Part shown: positions 27,219 to 36,087 of the stretch, one piece after another
Position numbering within the stretch: the first letter of the stretch is position 1
How the letters are laid out: every line of letters begins with the position of its first letter
From: Aquibium microcysteis
Lineage (GTDB): Bacteria > Pseudomonadota > Alphaproteobacteria > Rhizobiales > Rhizobiaceae
Length of the DNA stretch: 64,000 nt
Direction of reading: 5' to 3'
Assembly (NCBI RefSeq): GCF_014495845.1
Contig: NZ_CP061080.1
Coordinates: 4,640,001 to 4,704,000 of the forward strand
Position numbers and translations under genes: made by a program
Notes under the pieces: generated by a model
Told to the model about the DNA's origin: nothing
What the model saw: only the letters and a program-made list of their open reading frames with translations
Database searches by the model: none

Positions 27219-29132
27219 TCAGGGCTGCAGCACGTAGAGGCCGGGCGCATCGCAGAGCGGCGGATAACCTGCGTCTTCCCGTCCGACGGGCGGCGGCGCG
27301 ACCGGGCCGGCGGAATGCGCCGAAAGCCAGCCGGTCCAGGCCGGCCACCACGAACCCGGCTGCTTCGGCGTCTCCGCCATCCAGCCGTCCGGATCGGGAT
27401 GCGGCTGGCCGTCGCGGTGGCCGAGCAGGCGGAAGGCGCGGTGGGGATGGCCCGGCTCGGAGACGATCCCGGCATTGTGGCCGCCATTGGTCAGCACGAA
27501 ATCCACGTCGGTGTCGAGCAGGTGGACCAGCTTGAACACCGACCGCCACGGCGCGACGTGATCGGTCTCGGTCGCCACCGCGAAGACCGGCACGCGGACG
27601 TCTTCGAGATGCACGGCCCGGCCGCCGACCCTGAAACGGCCCTGCGCCAGGTCGTTGTCGAGGAAGAACCGGCGCAGATATTCCGAATGCATGCGATAGG
27701 GCATGCGCGTCGCGTCGGCGTTCCACGCCATGAGGTCGTTGACCTCCGGCCTGTCGCCGAGCAGGTAGCTGGCGACGATGCGCGACCAGACGAGGTCGCG
27801 CGACCGCAGCATCTGGAACGCCCCGGCCATGCGGCGCTGGTCGAGATAGCCTTCGCTCCACATGACGTCCTCGAGCAGCGTGAGCTGGCTCTCGTCGATG
27901 AACAGCCCGAGTTCCCCCGGCTCGTCGAAATCCACCTGCGCGGCGAACAGCGTCAGGGTGGCGAGCCGGTCGTCGCCGTCCCGCGCCATCGCCGCGGCCG
28001 CGACGGACAGGAGCGTGCCGCCGAGGCAGTAGCCGACGGCGTGGACCCTGGCGGACCCGGTGATCGCCTGTACGGCGTCGAGCGCCGCCATCGGACCCAT
28101 CTGCCGATAGTCGTCGAAGGAGACCTCGCGCTGCTCGCGGCCGGGGTTGCGCCAGGAGATGCAGAAGACGGTGAAGCCCTGGCCGACCAGGTGGCGGATC
28201 AGCGAGTTCTGCGGCGAGAGGTCTAGGATGTAGTACTTCATGATCCAGGCGGGGACAATGAGGACCGGCTCCGCCTTCACCGCCCCCGTCGCCGGCCGGT
28301 ACTGGATGAGCTCGATCAGCTCGTTGCGGAAGATCACGTCGCCGGGCGTGACGGCGACCTCCCGCCCGGGCCGGAACGCCTCGGTCATGGCGTCGGCGCG
28401 CCCGTCCGACTGGTCGGCGAGATCCGCGAGGAGGTTCTGCAGGCCGGCGGCGAAATTCGCGCCGCCCTCCTTCATCGTCCGCTCGATGACCTCGGGATTG
28501 GTCGCAGCGAAGTTCGACGGCGAGACCATGTCGAGCAGCTGGCGGGCGTAGAACTCGACCAGCCGCTCGTGCTTGCGCGAGACGCCGGGGATGCCGGTCG
28601 TGGCGTTGTGCCACCATTGCTGCCAGAGCAGGAAGGACTGGCTCATGGCGCTGAAGGGCAGCGACTGCCAGCCCGGATGATCGAACCGGCGGTCCTGCGG
28701 CAATGGCGTGATGCAGGCGGCGCGGCCGGCGGGATCGGCCGCGGCGGATGCGAGGAAGCCGCGGAAGCGCTGGATCTTCTCCAGTCCCTTCAGTGCGAGC
28801 TCAGCCTGCTTGCCGGGCGCGAGCGACAGGTGCAGCAGCCAGTCCTGCCAGGCGCCGAGCAGGCTGATGGGTGAAAGCCCCATGAAGGCACCGGCCAGCA
28901 TCGCGTGGTGGAACCGGTCGACGTCGCGGAAGACGTCGCGACCGGCCGAGGCGCTGCCGGCGCTGCGCGAAGCGTCGGTCGCACCCGCTTCGCGGAGCGG
29001 ACCCGGCACAGCAGAACCGGCGGATGCTTCCGCCGTCACCCGCCTGCGCGTGACGGCGACCGGCGCGAGAGAGGCAAGTCCCGCGATACCGCGCCGCGCG
29101 CGGCGCATCCTGCCAGTCTGACGATCGGTCAT
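27219..29132 (-). CDS. phaC: Poly-3-hydroxyalkanoate synthase, class I
   Basis: 637 residues from the ATG at 29132. Polymerises 3-hydroxyacyl-CoA onto storage granules. Lipase-like box GYCLGGT with nucleophile Cys369; Asp in ATETDHVAPW and His in NGGHNAG complete the triad. An N-terminal PhaC_N domain (FLLWQQWWHNATTG) precedes it. The first ~60 residues are basic and Ala-rich, longer than usual. It lies 31 bp after a phasin gene and is probably driven by the FixK/FNR box at 29705, coupling polymer synthesis to low oxygen. Confidence 0.92.
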   Translation of the reverse strand: MTDRQTGRMRRARRGIAGLASLAPVAVTRRRVTAEASAGSAVPGPLREAGATDASRSAGSASAGRDVFRDVDRFHHAMLAGAFMGLSPISLLGAWQDWLLHLSLAPGKQAELALKGLEKIQRFRGFLASAAADPAGRAACITPLPQDRRFDHPGWQSLPFSAMSQSFLLWQQWWHNATTGIPGVSRKHERLVEFYARQLLDMVSPSNFAATNPEVIERTMKEGGANFAAGLQNLLADLADQSDGRADAMTEAFRPGREVAVTPGDVIFRNELIELIQYRPATGAVKAEPVLIVPAWIMKYYILDLSPQNSLIRHLVGQGFTVFCISWRNPGREQREVSFDDYRQMGPMAALDAVQAITGSARVHAVGYCLGGTLLSVAAAAMARDGDDRLATLTLFAAQVDFDEPGELGLFIDESQLTLLEDVMWSEGYLDQRRMAGAFQMLRSRDLVWSRIVASYLLGDRPEVNDLMAWNADATRMPYRMHSEYLRRFFLDNDLAQGRFRVGGRAVHLEDVRVPVFAVATETDHVAPWRSVFKLVHLLDTDVDFVLTNGGHNAGIVSEPGHPHRAFRLLGHRDGQPHPDPDGWMAETPKQPGSWWPAWTGWLSAHSAGPVAPPPVGREDAGYPPLCDAPGLYVLQP

Positions 29133-29163
29133 CGAGGCGGCTCCCGTCCGGATCGCAGACGCC

Positions 29164-29553
29164 TTACGCCAGCGTTCCGGCAGCCATGTCGTCGACCACG
29201 GCCTTCGCTTCGCGGCGCACCTCGTCGGCGGTCTCGCTGGCGATCTTCGAGCCGAGGCTTGCGAACCTGCTGGTCTCGCGGGAGTACTGGGCGACGGCAC
29301 CTTCCATGAAGCCGGCACAGACGTCGAAGGCGTCCTTCATCCCATCGGAGGAGGACAGGTCGTCGAAGAGCTTGATGTCCTGCTCGACGCGGCGCTTCGC
29401 GAAATCGAGCGCCTCGACGTTGTACCGCAACGCTGCCCTCATCGCGTTCGCCTGCAGCCTGGCGACGGACATCCAGAACTTCTGCAGGTTCGCGGTACCC
29501 GGCGCTGCGCCGGTGAGGATCTTCATGGCGAAGGGATCCATGGCATTCATCAT
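29164..29553 (-). CDS. Phasin family protein
   Basis: 129 residues from the ATG at 29553 (AGGAG upstream). All-helical, amphipathic, with the phasin-like LQKFWMSVARLQANAMRAALRYNVEALDFAKRR pattern (shown in part) and Ala-rich C-terminus. Coats PHB granules and sets their size. Directly upstream of phaC in the same operon. A perfect FNR/FixK dyad lies 152 bp upstream. Confidence 0.85.
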   Translation of the reverse strand: MMNAMDPFAMKILTGAAPGTANLQKFWMSVARLQANAMRAALRYNVEALDFAKRRVEQDIKLFDDLSSSDGMKDAFDVCAGFMEGAVAQYSRETSRFASLGSKIASETADEVRREAKAVVDDMAAGTLA

Positions 29554-29704
29554 GACGGTGCTCCTGTCGTGGACGGTTTCCGGGGCCGGATCAGCCCGGC
29601 CCGTGCAGTCGCGCGTCGCCCGGACCTGCAGAGAGCGGCGGATCGGTCGCCCGCCATGGTCCGACGAGACTGCCGAGTCATAAGGCAAGCCGGCCGACCG
29701 CCGG

Positions 29705-29718
29705 TTGATCCGGATCAA
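29705..29718 (-). promoter_or_regulatory. FixK/FNR box upstream of the phasin-phaC operon
   Basis: TTGATCCGGATCAA is a perfect match to the symmetric FNR/FixK consensus TTGAT-N4-ATCAA. It lies between the phasin gene and the end of the universal stress protein gene, both on the minus strand, and so most likely drives phasin-phaC-cytochrome. FixK is encoded at 43569. Confidence 0.75.
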
Positions 29719-29743
29719 GGGCGCATCGCCGGGACGCGCCCGG

Positions 29744-30580
29744 TCAGCGGGCGAAAAGGACCGGAACGGGGGCGTCCTCGATCATCGATTTCGTGGTGCC
29801 GCCGAACATCCGCTCGCGCAGCCGCGAATGGCCATAGGCGCCCATGACGATCAGGTCCGCCGCGACGTCGATCGCATGCTGGCGCAGCACCGACGAGACC
29901 GGTTTGCCTCCGGAGGGGAGGCGGTCGACGCTGACCCTGCAGCCGTGGCGCGCGAGGTAGGTCGCGGCGTCGGCCCCCGGTTCCGCGCCATGCCCGTTCT
30001 CGCCTTCGACCGGATCGACCAGCGTCAGGTGCACGGCCTCTGCCGCCGACAGGAGGTCGAGCGCGGCGTGCATGGCACGCGCCGCCTCCACTCCCGCATC
30101 CCAGGCGAGGAGCACGCGCTTCGGCGCGACGGTCGGCTGGGCGCCGGCCGGGACGATCATTAGCGGCGTGCCGGACGAGAACAGGGCACCGTGGATCACC
30201 CTCGAACCCAGCGCGTCCTCCCGCGGCAGGCCGGGTCCGACCAGCGTCATGTCGGCATAGCGGGCGCGCCGCCCCACGATCTCGTCGGCCCAGGCCGGTT
30301 CCGGATAGGCCGTCGCGACGTCGGCCGACAGGGCGGTGGCGGCGAGCTTCGCGGTCACGGCGGCGGCGCGGTCGTCGAGCCGCTTCTGGCCGTCCTGCCT
30401 CTGCGCTATCCACCCGTCCGACACCATCGCCGCGAACTCGCCGGTCGGGGGAGGCGGAGCGGGTTCCAGGACAAGCACCGACAGATGCAGGCTCGCCTCC
30501 TCGCAGAGGGTCGTCGCGATATCGAGATCGCCGTCCCCGGCGGCCGTGCCGGTGATCGCCAGAATTGTCTTCAGGGTCAT
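29744..30580 (-). CDS. Universal stress protein, tandem UspA domains
   Basis: 278 residues made of two UspA-type halves (about 1-145 and 150-278). The second half ends with the ATP-binding signature MGAYGHSRLRERMFGGTTKSMI; the first half keeps LVGPGLPRE and GTPLMIVPAG but a weaker glycine pattern. Such proteins are induced by oxygen limitation and other stresses. The TTGCG-N4-ATCAA box at 30651 lies 71 bp upstream. Separately transcribed from the downstream phasin operon, with a 190 bp gap. Confidence 0.88.
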   Translation of the reverse strand: MTLKTILAITGTAAGDGDLDIATTLCEEASLHLSVLVLEPAPPPPTGEFAAMVSDGWIAQRQDGQKRLDDRAAAVTAKLAATALSADVATAYPEPAWADEIVGRRARYADMTLVGPGLPREDALGSRVIHGALFSSGTPLMIVPAGAQPTVAPKRVLLAWDAGVEAARAMHAALDLLSAAEAVHLTLVDPVEGENGHGAEPGADAATYLARHGCRVSVDRLPSGGKPVSSVLRQHAIDVAADLIVMGAYGHSRLRERMFGGTTKSMIEDAPVPVLFAR

Positions 30581-30650
30581 GGTCGTATCCTTTTCCTGCC
30601 AGGCAGAGCCGTTCTGAAACAGACCTTAGGGCGGACGCGGGCGCGAAGCC

Positions 30651-30704
30651 TTGCGTTGAATCAACTTGCGGCGCCTGGACCCGGACCATCTTGACCCGGA
30701 TCAA
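30651..30704. promoter_or_regulatory. Two FixK/FNR boxes in a divergent promoter
   Basis: TTGCGTTGAATCAA (30651-30664) lies 71 bp from the universal stress gene (minus strand) and TTGACCCGGATCAA (30691-30704) lies 54 bp from the cytochrome gene (plus strand). Both fit TTG(A/C)(T/C/G)-N4-ATCAA, so each direction appears to have its own box. Confidence 0.7.
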
Positions 30705-30758
30705 GGCGACGGGGAGGCGGTCCGCTAGCCTGCATGACATGCGTTTCCGGAGGTCGAG

Positions 30759-31211
30759 ATGAAGAAGTGCACGTCGGCGGCGGTCGTGGCGATCATCGCC
30801 GCCTTCGCCGTGTCCAGCCATGGCGCGGCAGAAGAAGGCTCCGGCGCGGGAGCGGTTGAGGATGCGCCCGTGGAGATGCCCTACGGCCAGGCGGAGTTCC
30901 TGAATTCCTGCGCGGCCTGCCATGGCGAAGACGGACGCGGCAGGGGACCGATCGCCGGCGATCTGCTGAAGCCGCCTGCGGACCTGACGCTGCTGACGCG
31001 CGGCAATGACGGCGCCTTCCCCTATTACCGCGTCTTCGCCGTCATCGACGGACGGTATCTGGTGCAGGGACACGGCGAACGGGAGATGCCCGTTTGGGGT
31101 CGCCAGTTCATCGAGGAGGACGCCCGCATGTTCGGCAAGCATGGCGGCGAACTGATCACGACCGAACGGATCCACGAGCTGACGCGTTACATCGAGAGCC
31201 TGCAGCGCTGA
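30759..31211 (+). CDS. c-type cytochrome
   Basis: 150 residues: signal peptide (ending near SHGAAEE) and one heme site CAACH at residues 51-55, followed by GEDGRGRGPIAGDLLKPPADL, a common class I cytochrome pattern; the axial Met is probably in REMPVWG. The helix RIHELTRYIESLQ closes the fold. Start 54 bp downstream of a FixK/FNR box. Downstream, after 27 bp, is a kinase/P-loop fusion gene. Likely a periplasmic electron carrier expressed at low oxygen. Confidence 0.87.
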   Translation: MKKCTSAAVVAIIAAFAVSSHGAAEEGSGAGAVEDAPVEMPYGQAEFLNSCAACHGEDGRGRGPIAGDLLKPPADLTLLTRGNDGAFPYYRVFAVIDGRYLVQGHGEREMPVWGRQFIEEDARMFGKHGGELITTERIHELTRYIESLQR

Positions 31212-31238
31212 AGGCCGCACCAGGAAGGGAGCCCGGCC

Positions 31239-32759
31239 ATGATCGTCGAGGACCAGACCGGCACCGTGGCCTTCCTGTCCGATCCCGCGACCTATGGCAA
31301 AATCGCGCCGGTCGACACGATGGAAACGCACATCTCCCGGATCTTCCTCGCCGGCGACCGCGTCTTCAAGATGAAGCGGGCGGTGAAGCTGCCCTACGTC
31401 GACTTCTCCACCGCCGATCGGCGGCTCGAGGCGTGCCGGAGGGAAGTGGCGTTCAACGCCGCGACTGCGCCCGAACTCTATATCGGCGTTCGTGCCGTGA
31501 CACGCGGCGAGGATGGCCGCCTCGCCCTCGACGGAGGCGGAGAACTCGTCGACGCGGTGGTCGAGATGAAGCGTTTCGACCAGGAATCGCTCTTCGACCG
31601 AATGGCGCTGTCGGGACGACTGACCCCGGACCTGATGTCCGAGACGGCGCGCATGATCGTGCACGTCCACCGCGCCGCGCCGGTGGTGCGCGCCGGAGGG
31701 GGGGCGGCCAACGTCGCGGCCGTACTCGACATCAACGAATCCGCCTTCGCCGGGAGCCGAACCTTCCGGGCAGACGAGATCGCGCCGCTGAGCCGCGTCT
31801 TCCGGCAGGCACTCGAGCGGCATGCGGCTCTGCTCGACCGACGCGAGGCGGCCGGCAAGGTGCGCCGCTGCCACGGCGACCTGCACCTGCGCAACATCGT
31901 GCTCGTCGACGGTACACCGCGCCTGTTCGACTGCATCGAGTTCAACGACGCCATCGCCACGATCGACACGCTCTACGACCTCGCCTTCCTGCTGATGGAC
32001 CTGTGGCACCGCGGCTTCGAGGCCTACGCCAATCGCGTGGTGAACCGCTATCTGGACGAGGCCGACGACGAGGACGGCTTCCCGCTCCTGCCCTTCTTCA
32101 TGGCGATGCGGGCAGCGGTGCGCGCGCATGTCACCGCCACCCGGATCGACGAGGGCAGCGATCCCGACGGGCGGCTCGCTGCCGAGGCGCGATCCTATTT
32201 CGATCTCGCCGCCCGCCTGCTTCGACCCTGTCCGAACCGGCTGGTGGCGATCGGTGGCCTGAGCGGCACCGGCAAGACGACCGTCGCGGAGGCGCTCGCG
32301 CCCTTGGTCGGAACGCCGCCCGGCGCCCGCATCGTCGAGAGCGACCGGGTCCGCAAGGCGATGCATGGCGTGCCTGCGGAGACCCGGCTTCCGCCGAAGG
32401 CCTACACACCCGAGACGTCGGAGCGCGTCTATTCGGAAATGGCCTGGCGGACGGGGCTGATCCTGTCCGAGGATGGCACGGTTGTCGCCGATGCGGTCTT
32501 CGACCGCCGGGCGGACCGGGACCGCATCGCCGCTATCGCGGCGGCGCGGTCCGTGCCTTTTCGAGGGATCTGGCTCGAAGCCGATCCGGCACTGCTCTGG
32601 GAGCGTGTGCGCGACCGCAGGGGTGGCCCGTCGGATGCCACCGTGGACGTCCTGTCGCGCCAGCTCGCCCGCAAGGCCGTCTGCGACGACTGGGAGACGG
32701 TCGATGCCTCCGGCGAGGCCGCGGCGATCGCGGCGGCACTCGCGGGCGAAGTTGGCTGA
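31239..32759 (+). CDS. Aminoglycoside phosphotransferase-like kinase fused to a P-loop kinase domain
   Basis: 506 residues. The N-terminal two thirds is an APH/choline-kinase-like fold with catalytic CHGDLHLRNIVL and the metal-binding FDCIEFND. The C-terminal third is an AAA_33/gluconate-kinase-like P-loop domain with Walker A GGLSGTGKTT (around residue 345) and VESDRVRKAMHG. The fusion recurs in proteobacteria as a conserved hypothetical ('bifunctional APH/ATP-binding protein'); substrate unknown. It follows the cytochrome gene by 27 bp and so is probably in the same FixK-controlled unit. Antibiotic resistance is not implied. Confidence 0.82.
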   Translation: MIVEDQTGTVAFLSDPATYGKIAPVDTMETHISRIFLAGDRVFKMKRAVKLPYVDFSTADRRLEACRREVAFNAATAPELYIGVRAVTRGEDGRLALDGGGELVDAVVEMKRFDQESLFDRMALSGRLTPDLMSETARMIVHVHRAAPVVRAGGGAANVAAVLDINESAFAGSRTFRADEIAPLSRVFRQALERHAALLDRREAAGKVRRCHGDLHLRNIVLVDGTPRLFDCIEFNDAIATIDTLYDLAFLLMDLWHRGFEAYANRVVNRYLDEADDEDGFPLLPFFMAMRAAVRAHVTATRIDEGSDPDGRLAAEARSYFDLAARLLRPCPNRLVAIGGLSGTGKTTVAEALAPLVGTPPGARIVESDRVRKAMHGVPAETRLPPKAYTPETSERVYSEMAWRTGLILSEDGTVVADAVFDRRADRDRIAAIAAARSVPFRGIWLEADPALLWERVRDRRGGPSDATVDVLSRQLARKAVCDDWETVDASGEAAAIAAALAGEVG

Positions 32760-32801
32760 GAAGCTCCCGCGGGCCCCGACGGACTGCAGAAGGCTCTCCG
32801 G

Positions 32802-35483
32802 CTAGCGCAATCTCAGCACCGCCAGATAGACGCCCTGCTCCTGCGGATGATGTTCGATGGCGAAGCCGAAGTCGCGGCACATCGCGAGCATCTTGCGGTT
32901 GTCGGCGAGCACGATCCCCTCGATCCGCCCGATCCCCTCCCGCCGCGCATGCTCGATCAGCCGGGAGAGCAGGGCGAAGCCGAGGCCCTGGCCCTGCACG
33001 TCGGTGCGGATCAGCAGCGCATACTCCGCCGTTTCGCGGTCCGGATCGCTGGACAGGCGGCCGATGCCGGCCAGATCGCCCGTCACGTCCTCCAGCGCGA
33101 CGAAGGCCATGTCGCGCTCGTAGTCGAGCTGGGTCAGCCGCTTCAGCATCTCGTCCGGAAAATTCTTGCGCGGCGCGAGGAAGCGGAAGCGGATGTCGGA
33201 GGGTGACGTCCTGGCGAGGAACGCCGGATAGAGGGCGATGTCGGCCGGGCGGATCGGCCGGATCCGGTATCGCGACTCACCACTGTCGAAAACGCTTTCC
33301 AGCCCGGAGGGATAGGGCCGTATGACGAGCGCCGGGTTCGGTCCGGTCTCGCCGACGGCCTTGGGATCGATCTGGATGCGCGCATCGAGCGCCACCGCAC
33401 CGTCTGCGTCCGCGAGCAGCGGATTGACGTCGACGGAAACCATGCAGGGGAAGTCGACCGCCATCTGTGACAGGCCGTTGAGCGCGCGCGCGATCGCCGC
33501 CCGATCAGCCGGGGGTCGGTCGCGGAAGCCGGCGAGCAGCCGGCCGACCCGCGTTCGGTCGATGAGGTCGCCGGCCAGCACGTCGTCGAGCGGCGGCAGC
33601 GCGACGGCGGTGTCGTTCATGACCTCGACGGCGATGCCGCCTGCCCCGAACAGGATCACCGGCCCGAAGATCGGATCGCGGCTCATTCCCAGGATCAGTT
33701 CCTGCGCCTGATGGCGGGTCACCATCGGCTGGACCGCGAACCCTTCGACATCGCCCTCCGGCGCCAGCTTCCCGACCTTCCGGACGATCTCTTCGGCCGC
33801 GGCGCGTGCGCCATCGGCGCTGTCGATGTCGAGCACGACGCCGCCGACGTCCGACTTGTGGGTGATCGTCTTCGACAGAAGCTTCACGACCACCTTGTCC
33901 CAATTGCGGAGCAGCCGTTCGGCGGCCTGTCCGGCATTGAGCGGAGACGCAGCGATGATCGTTTCAGGCGCCGGGATGCCGTAGGCGGCGACGGCAGCCT
34001 TCGCCTCCGGCTCGGTGAGCATGGCGCGGCCCTCGGCTGCGACCTTCCGGAAGATCGCGAGAACCGCCTCGCGATCCACCTCGATGTCCTCGCCCCGGCT
34101 TTCCGGAACACGCGCCAGGGCCGCCTGGGCCTTCGACCAGTCGGCGAGATAGGATAGTGCGGATGCGGTGTCGGACGGCGTCGAGAAGCTCGCCACGCCG
34201 GCCTCGTGCAGGATCTGGCGTCCCTCGCGCGCGGTCCGCTCGCCCAGCCAGCAGGTCAGAACTGGCTTGCCGTTGATCATTCCCTTCTTGGTCAGGTCGG
34301 CCACGGCGCGGGCCGATTCCACCGGGGATGCGAGACCGGTCGGACAGTTCATCACGATCAGCGCATCGGTGCCCGGATCGGCCGCCACCGCCTCGACGGC
34401 CGCGACGTAGCGCTCGGCCGGCGCGTCGCCGATGATGTCGACCGGATTCGCCCGCGACCAGGTGGGCGGGAGGGCGCCGTCGAGCCTGGCGATCGTTTCC
34501 GGAGAAAGCTCCGCCAGTTCGCCCTCGCAATCGATGATCCGGTCGACCGCCAGCACGCCCGCGCCGCCGCCGTTCGTCACGATCGCCACGCGCGCGCGCC
34601 GCAGCGGCTGGAAGCGCGCGGTGATCTCGGCGGCGTCGAAGAGTTCGCCGAGGCCGTCGACGCGCAGGATGCCCGCGCGCGACAGCGCCGCCTCCACGAC
34701 CCGGTCCGCGCCCGACAGCGCGCCGGTATGCGTGGCGGCGGCAGCCGCCGCCTGTTCGTGGCGGCCGGCCTTGATGGCGATCACCGGCTTGATGCGCGCG
34801 GCCGCGCGCGCAGCCGACATGAACTTGCGCGGGTTGGGGATCGATTCCAGATACATGATGATCGACTTCGTGCGCCCGTCGCCGGCCAGCATGTCGAGGT
34901 AGTCGCCCACGTCGACGTCGGCCATGTCGCCGAGCGACACGATGTGCGAGAAGCCGAGATTGTTCTCGGCCGCCCAGTCGACCAGCGCGGTCGCGATGGC
35001 ACCCGACTGCGAGAGGAGTGCGATGCCGCCGGCCTGCGGCGTCATGTGCACGAAGCTCGCATTCAGCTTGGCCGGGGGCACCATCAGGCCGACCGTGTTG
35101 GGTCCGATGATGCGGAAGAGATAGGGCCGCGCCGCGTCGAGCATGGCCTGTCGCAACCCGTTGCCCGCCGTCAGGCCCGCGGTGATGACGACGGCGGCCC
35201 GCGTGCCCTTGTCGCCGAGGTCGCGGATCAGCCCCGGCACGGTCGCTGGCGGCGTGACGATCACCGCGAGATCCGGCGCCTCCGGCAGGCTGGCGGGGTC
35301 CGGATAGCAGGTCAGTCCGGCGATCTCGGGATATTTCGGATTGACCGGCCAGATCGCGCCCTCGAAGCCGCCAGCGACGATGTTGTGCAGCACCACGCTG
35401 CCGACCGACCGCTCGCGCGGCGAGGCGCCGATCACGGCAATCGAACGGGGGCGGGCTGCAAACTCGAGGTTTCGGATCGTCAC
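32802..35483 (-). CDS. NDP-forming acyl-CoA synthetase fused to GNAT acetyltransferase (Pat-like)
   Basis: 893 residues: an acetyl-CoA synthetase (ADP-forming) alpha-like part (IAVIGASPRERSVG CoA-binding start; THTGALSGADRV), a beta/ATP-grasp part (KLLSKTITHKSDVGGV) and a C-terminal GNAT domain with acetyl-CoA loop VQGQGLGFALL. This is the layout of Salmonella Pat and Rhodopseudomonas Pat, protein lysine acetyltransferases that switch off acyl-CoA synthetases, though a true synthetase activity cannot be excluded. GTG start at 35483. The box at 35540 reads TTGATCCACCGCAA on its strand, so FixK control is plausible. Confidence 0.88.
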   Translation of the reverse strand: MTIRNLEFAARPRSIAVIGASPRERSVGSVVLHNIVAGGFEGAIWPVNPKYPEIAGLTCYPDPASLPEAPDLAVIVTPPATVPGLIRDLGDKGTRAAVVITAGLTAGNGLRQAMLDAARPYLFRIIGPNTVGLMVPPAKLNASFVHMTPQAGGIALLSQSGAIATALVDWAAENNLGFSHIVSLGDMADVDVGDYLDMLAGDGRTKSIIMYLESIPNPRKFMSAARAAARIKPVIAIKAGRHEQAAAAAATHTGALSGADRVVEAALSRAGILRVDGLGELFDAAEITARFQPLRRARVAIVTNGGGAGVLAVDRIIDCEGELAELSPETIARLDGALPPTWSRANPVDIIGDAPAERYVAAVEAVAADPGTDALIVMNCPTGLASPVESARAVADLTKKGMINGKPVLTCWLGERTAREGRQILHEAGVASFSTPSDTASALSYLADWSKAQAALARVPESRGEDIEVDREAVLAIFRKVAAEGRAMLTEPEAKAAVAAYGIPAPETIIAASPLNAGQAAERLLRNWDKVVVKLLSKTITHKSDVGGVVLDIDSADGARAAAEEIVRKVGKLAPEGDVEGFAVQPMVTRHQAQELILGMSRDPIFGPVILFGAGGIAVEVMNDTAVALPPLDDVLAGDLIDRTRVGRLLAGFRDRPPADRAAIARALNGLSQMAVDFPCMVSVDVNPLLADADGAVALDARIQIDPKAVGETGPNPALVIRPYPSGLESVFDSGESRYRIRPIRPADIALYPAFLARTSPSDIRFRFLAPRKNFPDEMLKRLTQLDYERDMAFVALEDVTGDLAGIGRLSSDPDRETAEYALLIRTDVQGQGLGFALLSRLIEHARREGIGRIEGIVLADNRKMLAMCRDFGFAIEHHPQEQGVYLAVLRLR

Positions 35484-35539
35484 GCGCCTATCTCCATCAT
35501 TGATCGGGCTTTTTCTGCGACCTTTGCCCTGCCCGATCG

Positions 35540-35553
35540 TTGCGGTGGATCAA
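35540..35553. promoter_or_regulatory. FixK-type box in a divergent promoter
   Basis: TTGCGGTGGATCAA (minus strand TTGATCCACCGCAA) has one ATCAA half and one TTGCG half. It is 57 bp from the synthetase-GNAT gene and 114 bp from the DUF302 gene. Spacing favours the former, but it may serve both. Confidence 0.55.
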
Positions 35554-35666
35554 AGCGGCTTCGGCGGCTCGGTTCTACTGTTGCACCCCAATGCGACAGT
35601 TCTCCGGCGCCGGACCGGTTTGAGACGAGTTCGCCTTCGGCCCGGTCTCGATAAGGAGGAACCAGA

Positions 35667-36053
35667 ATGAGCTACTATTTCACCAAGACTCTCGACATGC
35701 CGTTCGACACGGCCATCATCCACGTTACCGAAGCGCTGGCGGCAAAGGGCTTCGGCGTTCTGACGACGATCGACGTGAAGGCTACGATGAAGAAGAAGCT
35801 GGACGTCGACTTCAAGCCCTACACGATCCTCGGCGCATGCAATCCCAGGCTCGCCTTGAGCGCCCTGCAGGCCGAGGACAAGATCGGCACGATGCTGCCC
35901 TGCAACGTGATCGTCACGGAATCTGCGCCAGGCACGGTCGAAGTTGCTGCCGTCGACCCCGTAGCCTCGATGTCGGCGATCCAGAACCCGTCACTCGGCG
36001 AGACAGCGGCCAAGGTCCGCCAGATGCTGTCGGACGTGATCGATTCGCTCTAG
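35667..36053 (+). CDS. DUF302 domain protein
   Basis: 128 residues covering one DUF302 domain (FDTAIIHVTEALAAKGFGVLTTIDV, ILGACNPRLALSAL, LPCNVIV). The function is not established; related proteins lie near heavy-metal transport, sulfur or low-oxygen genes. Strong ribosome site (AAGGAGGAACC) before the ATG. A P-type ATPase gene begins 34 bp downstream, so the two are probably co-transcribed. Confidence 0.88.
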   Translation: MSYYFTKTLDMPFDTAIIHVTEALAAKGFGVLTTIDVKATMKKKLDVDFKPYTILGACNPRLALSALQAEDKIGTMLPCNVIVTESAPGTVEVAAVDPVASMSAIQNPSLGETAAKVRQMLSDVIDSL

Positions 36054-36087
36054 AGGACGCGCCAGCCCCAGTCCGGGAGAGAAGGCA

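Noticed and set aside
29715..32366. 883-codon minus-strand frame across the stress protein and kinase genes
   Set aside because: Low-complexity shadow translation of genes in other frames with clear domains.
31239..32759. Aminoglycoside resistance gene
   Set aside because: The APH-like domain shares the kinase fold only; the fusion to a P-loop domain and the low-oxygen setting argue against antibiotic resistance.
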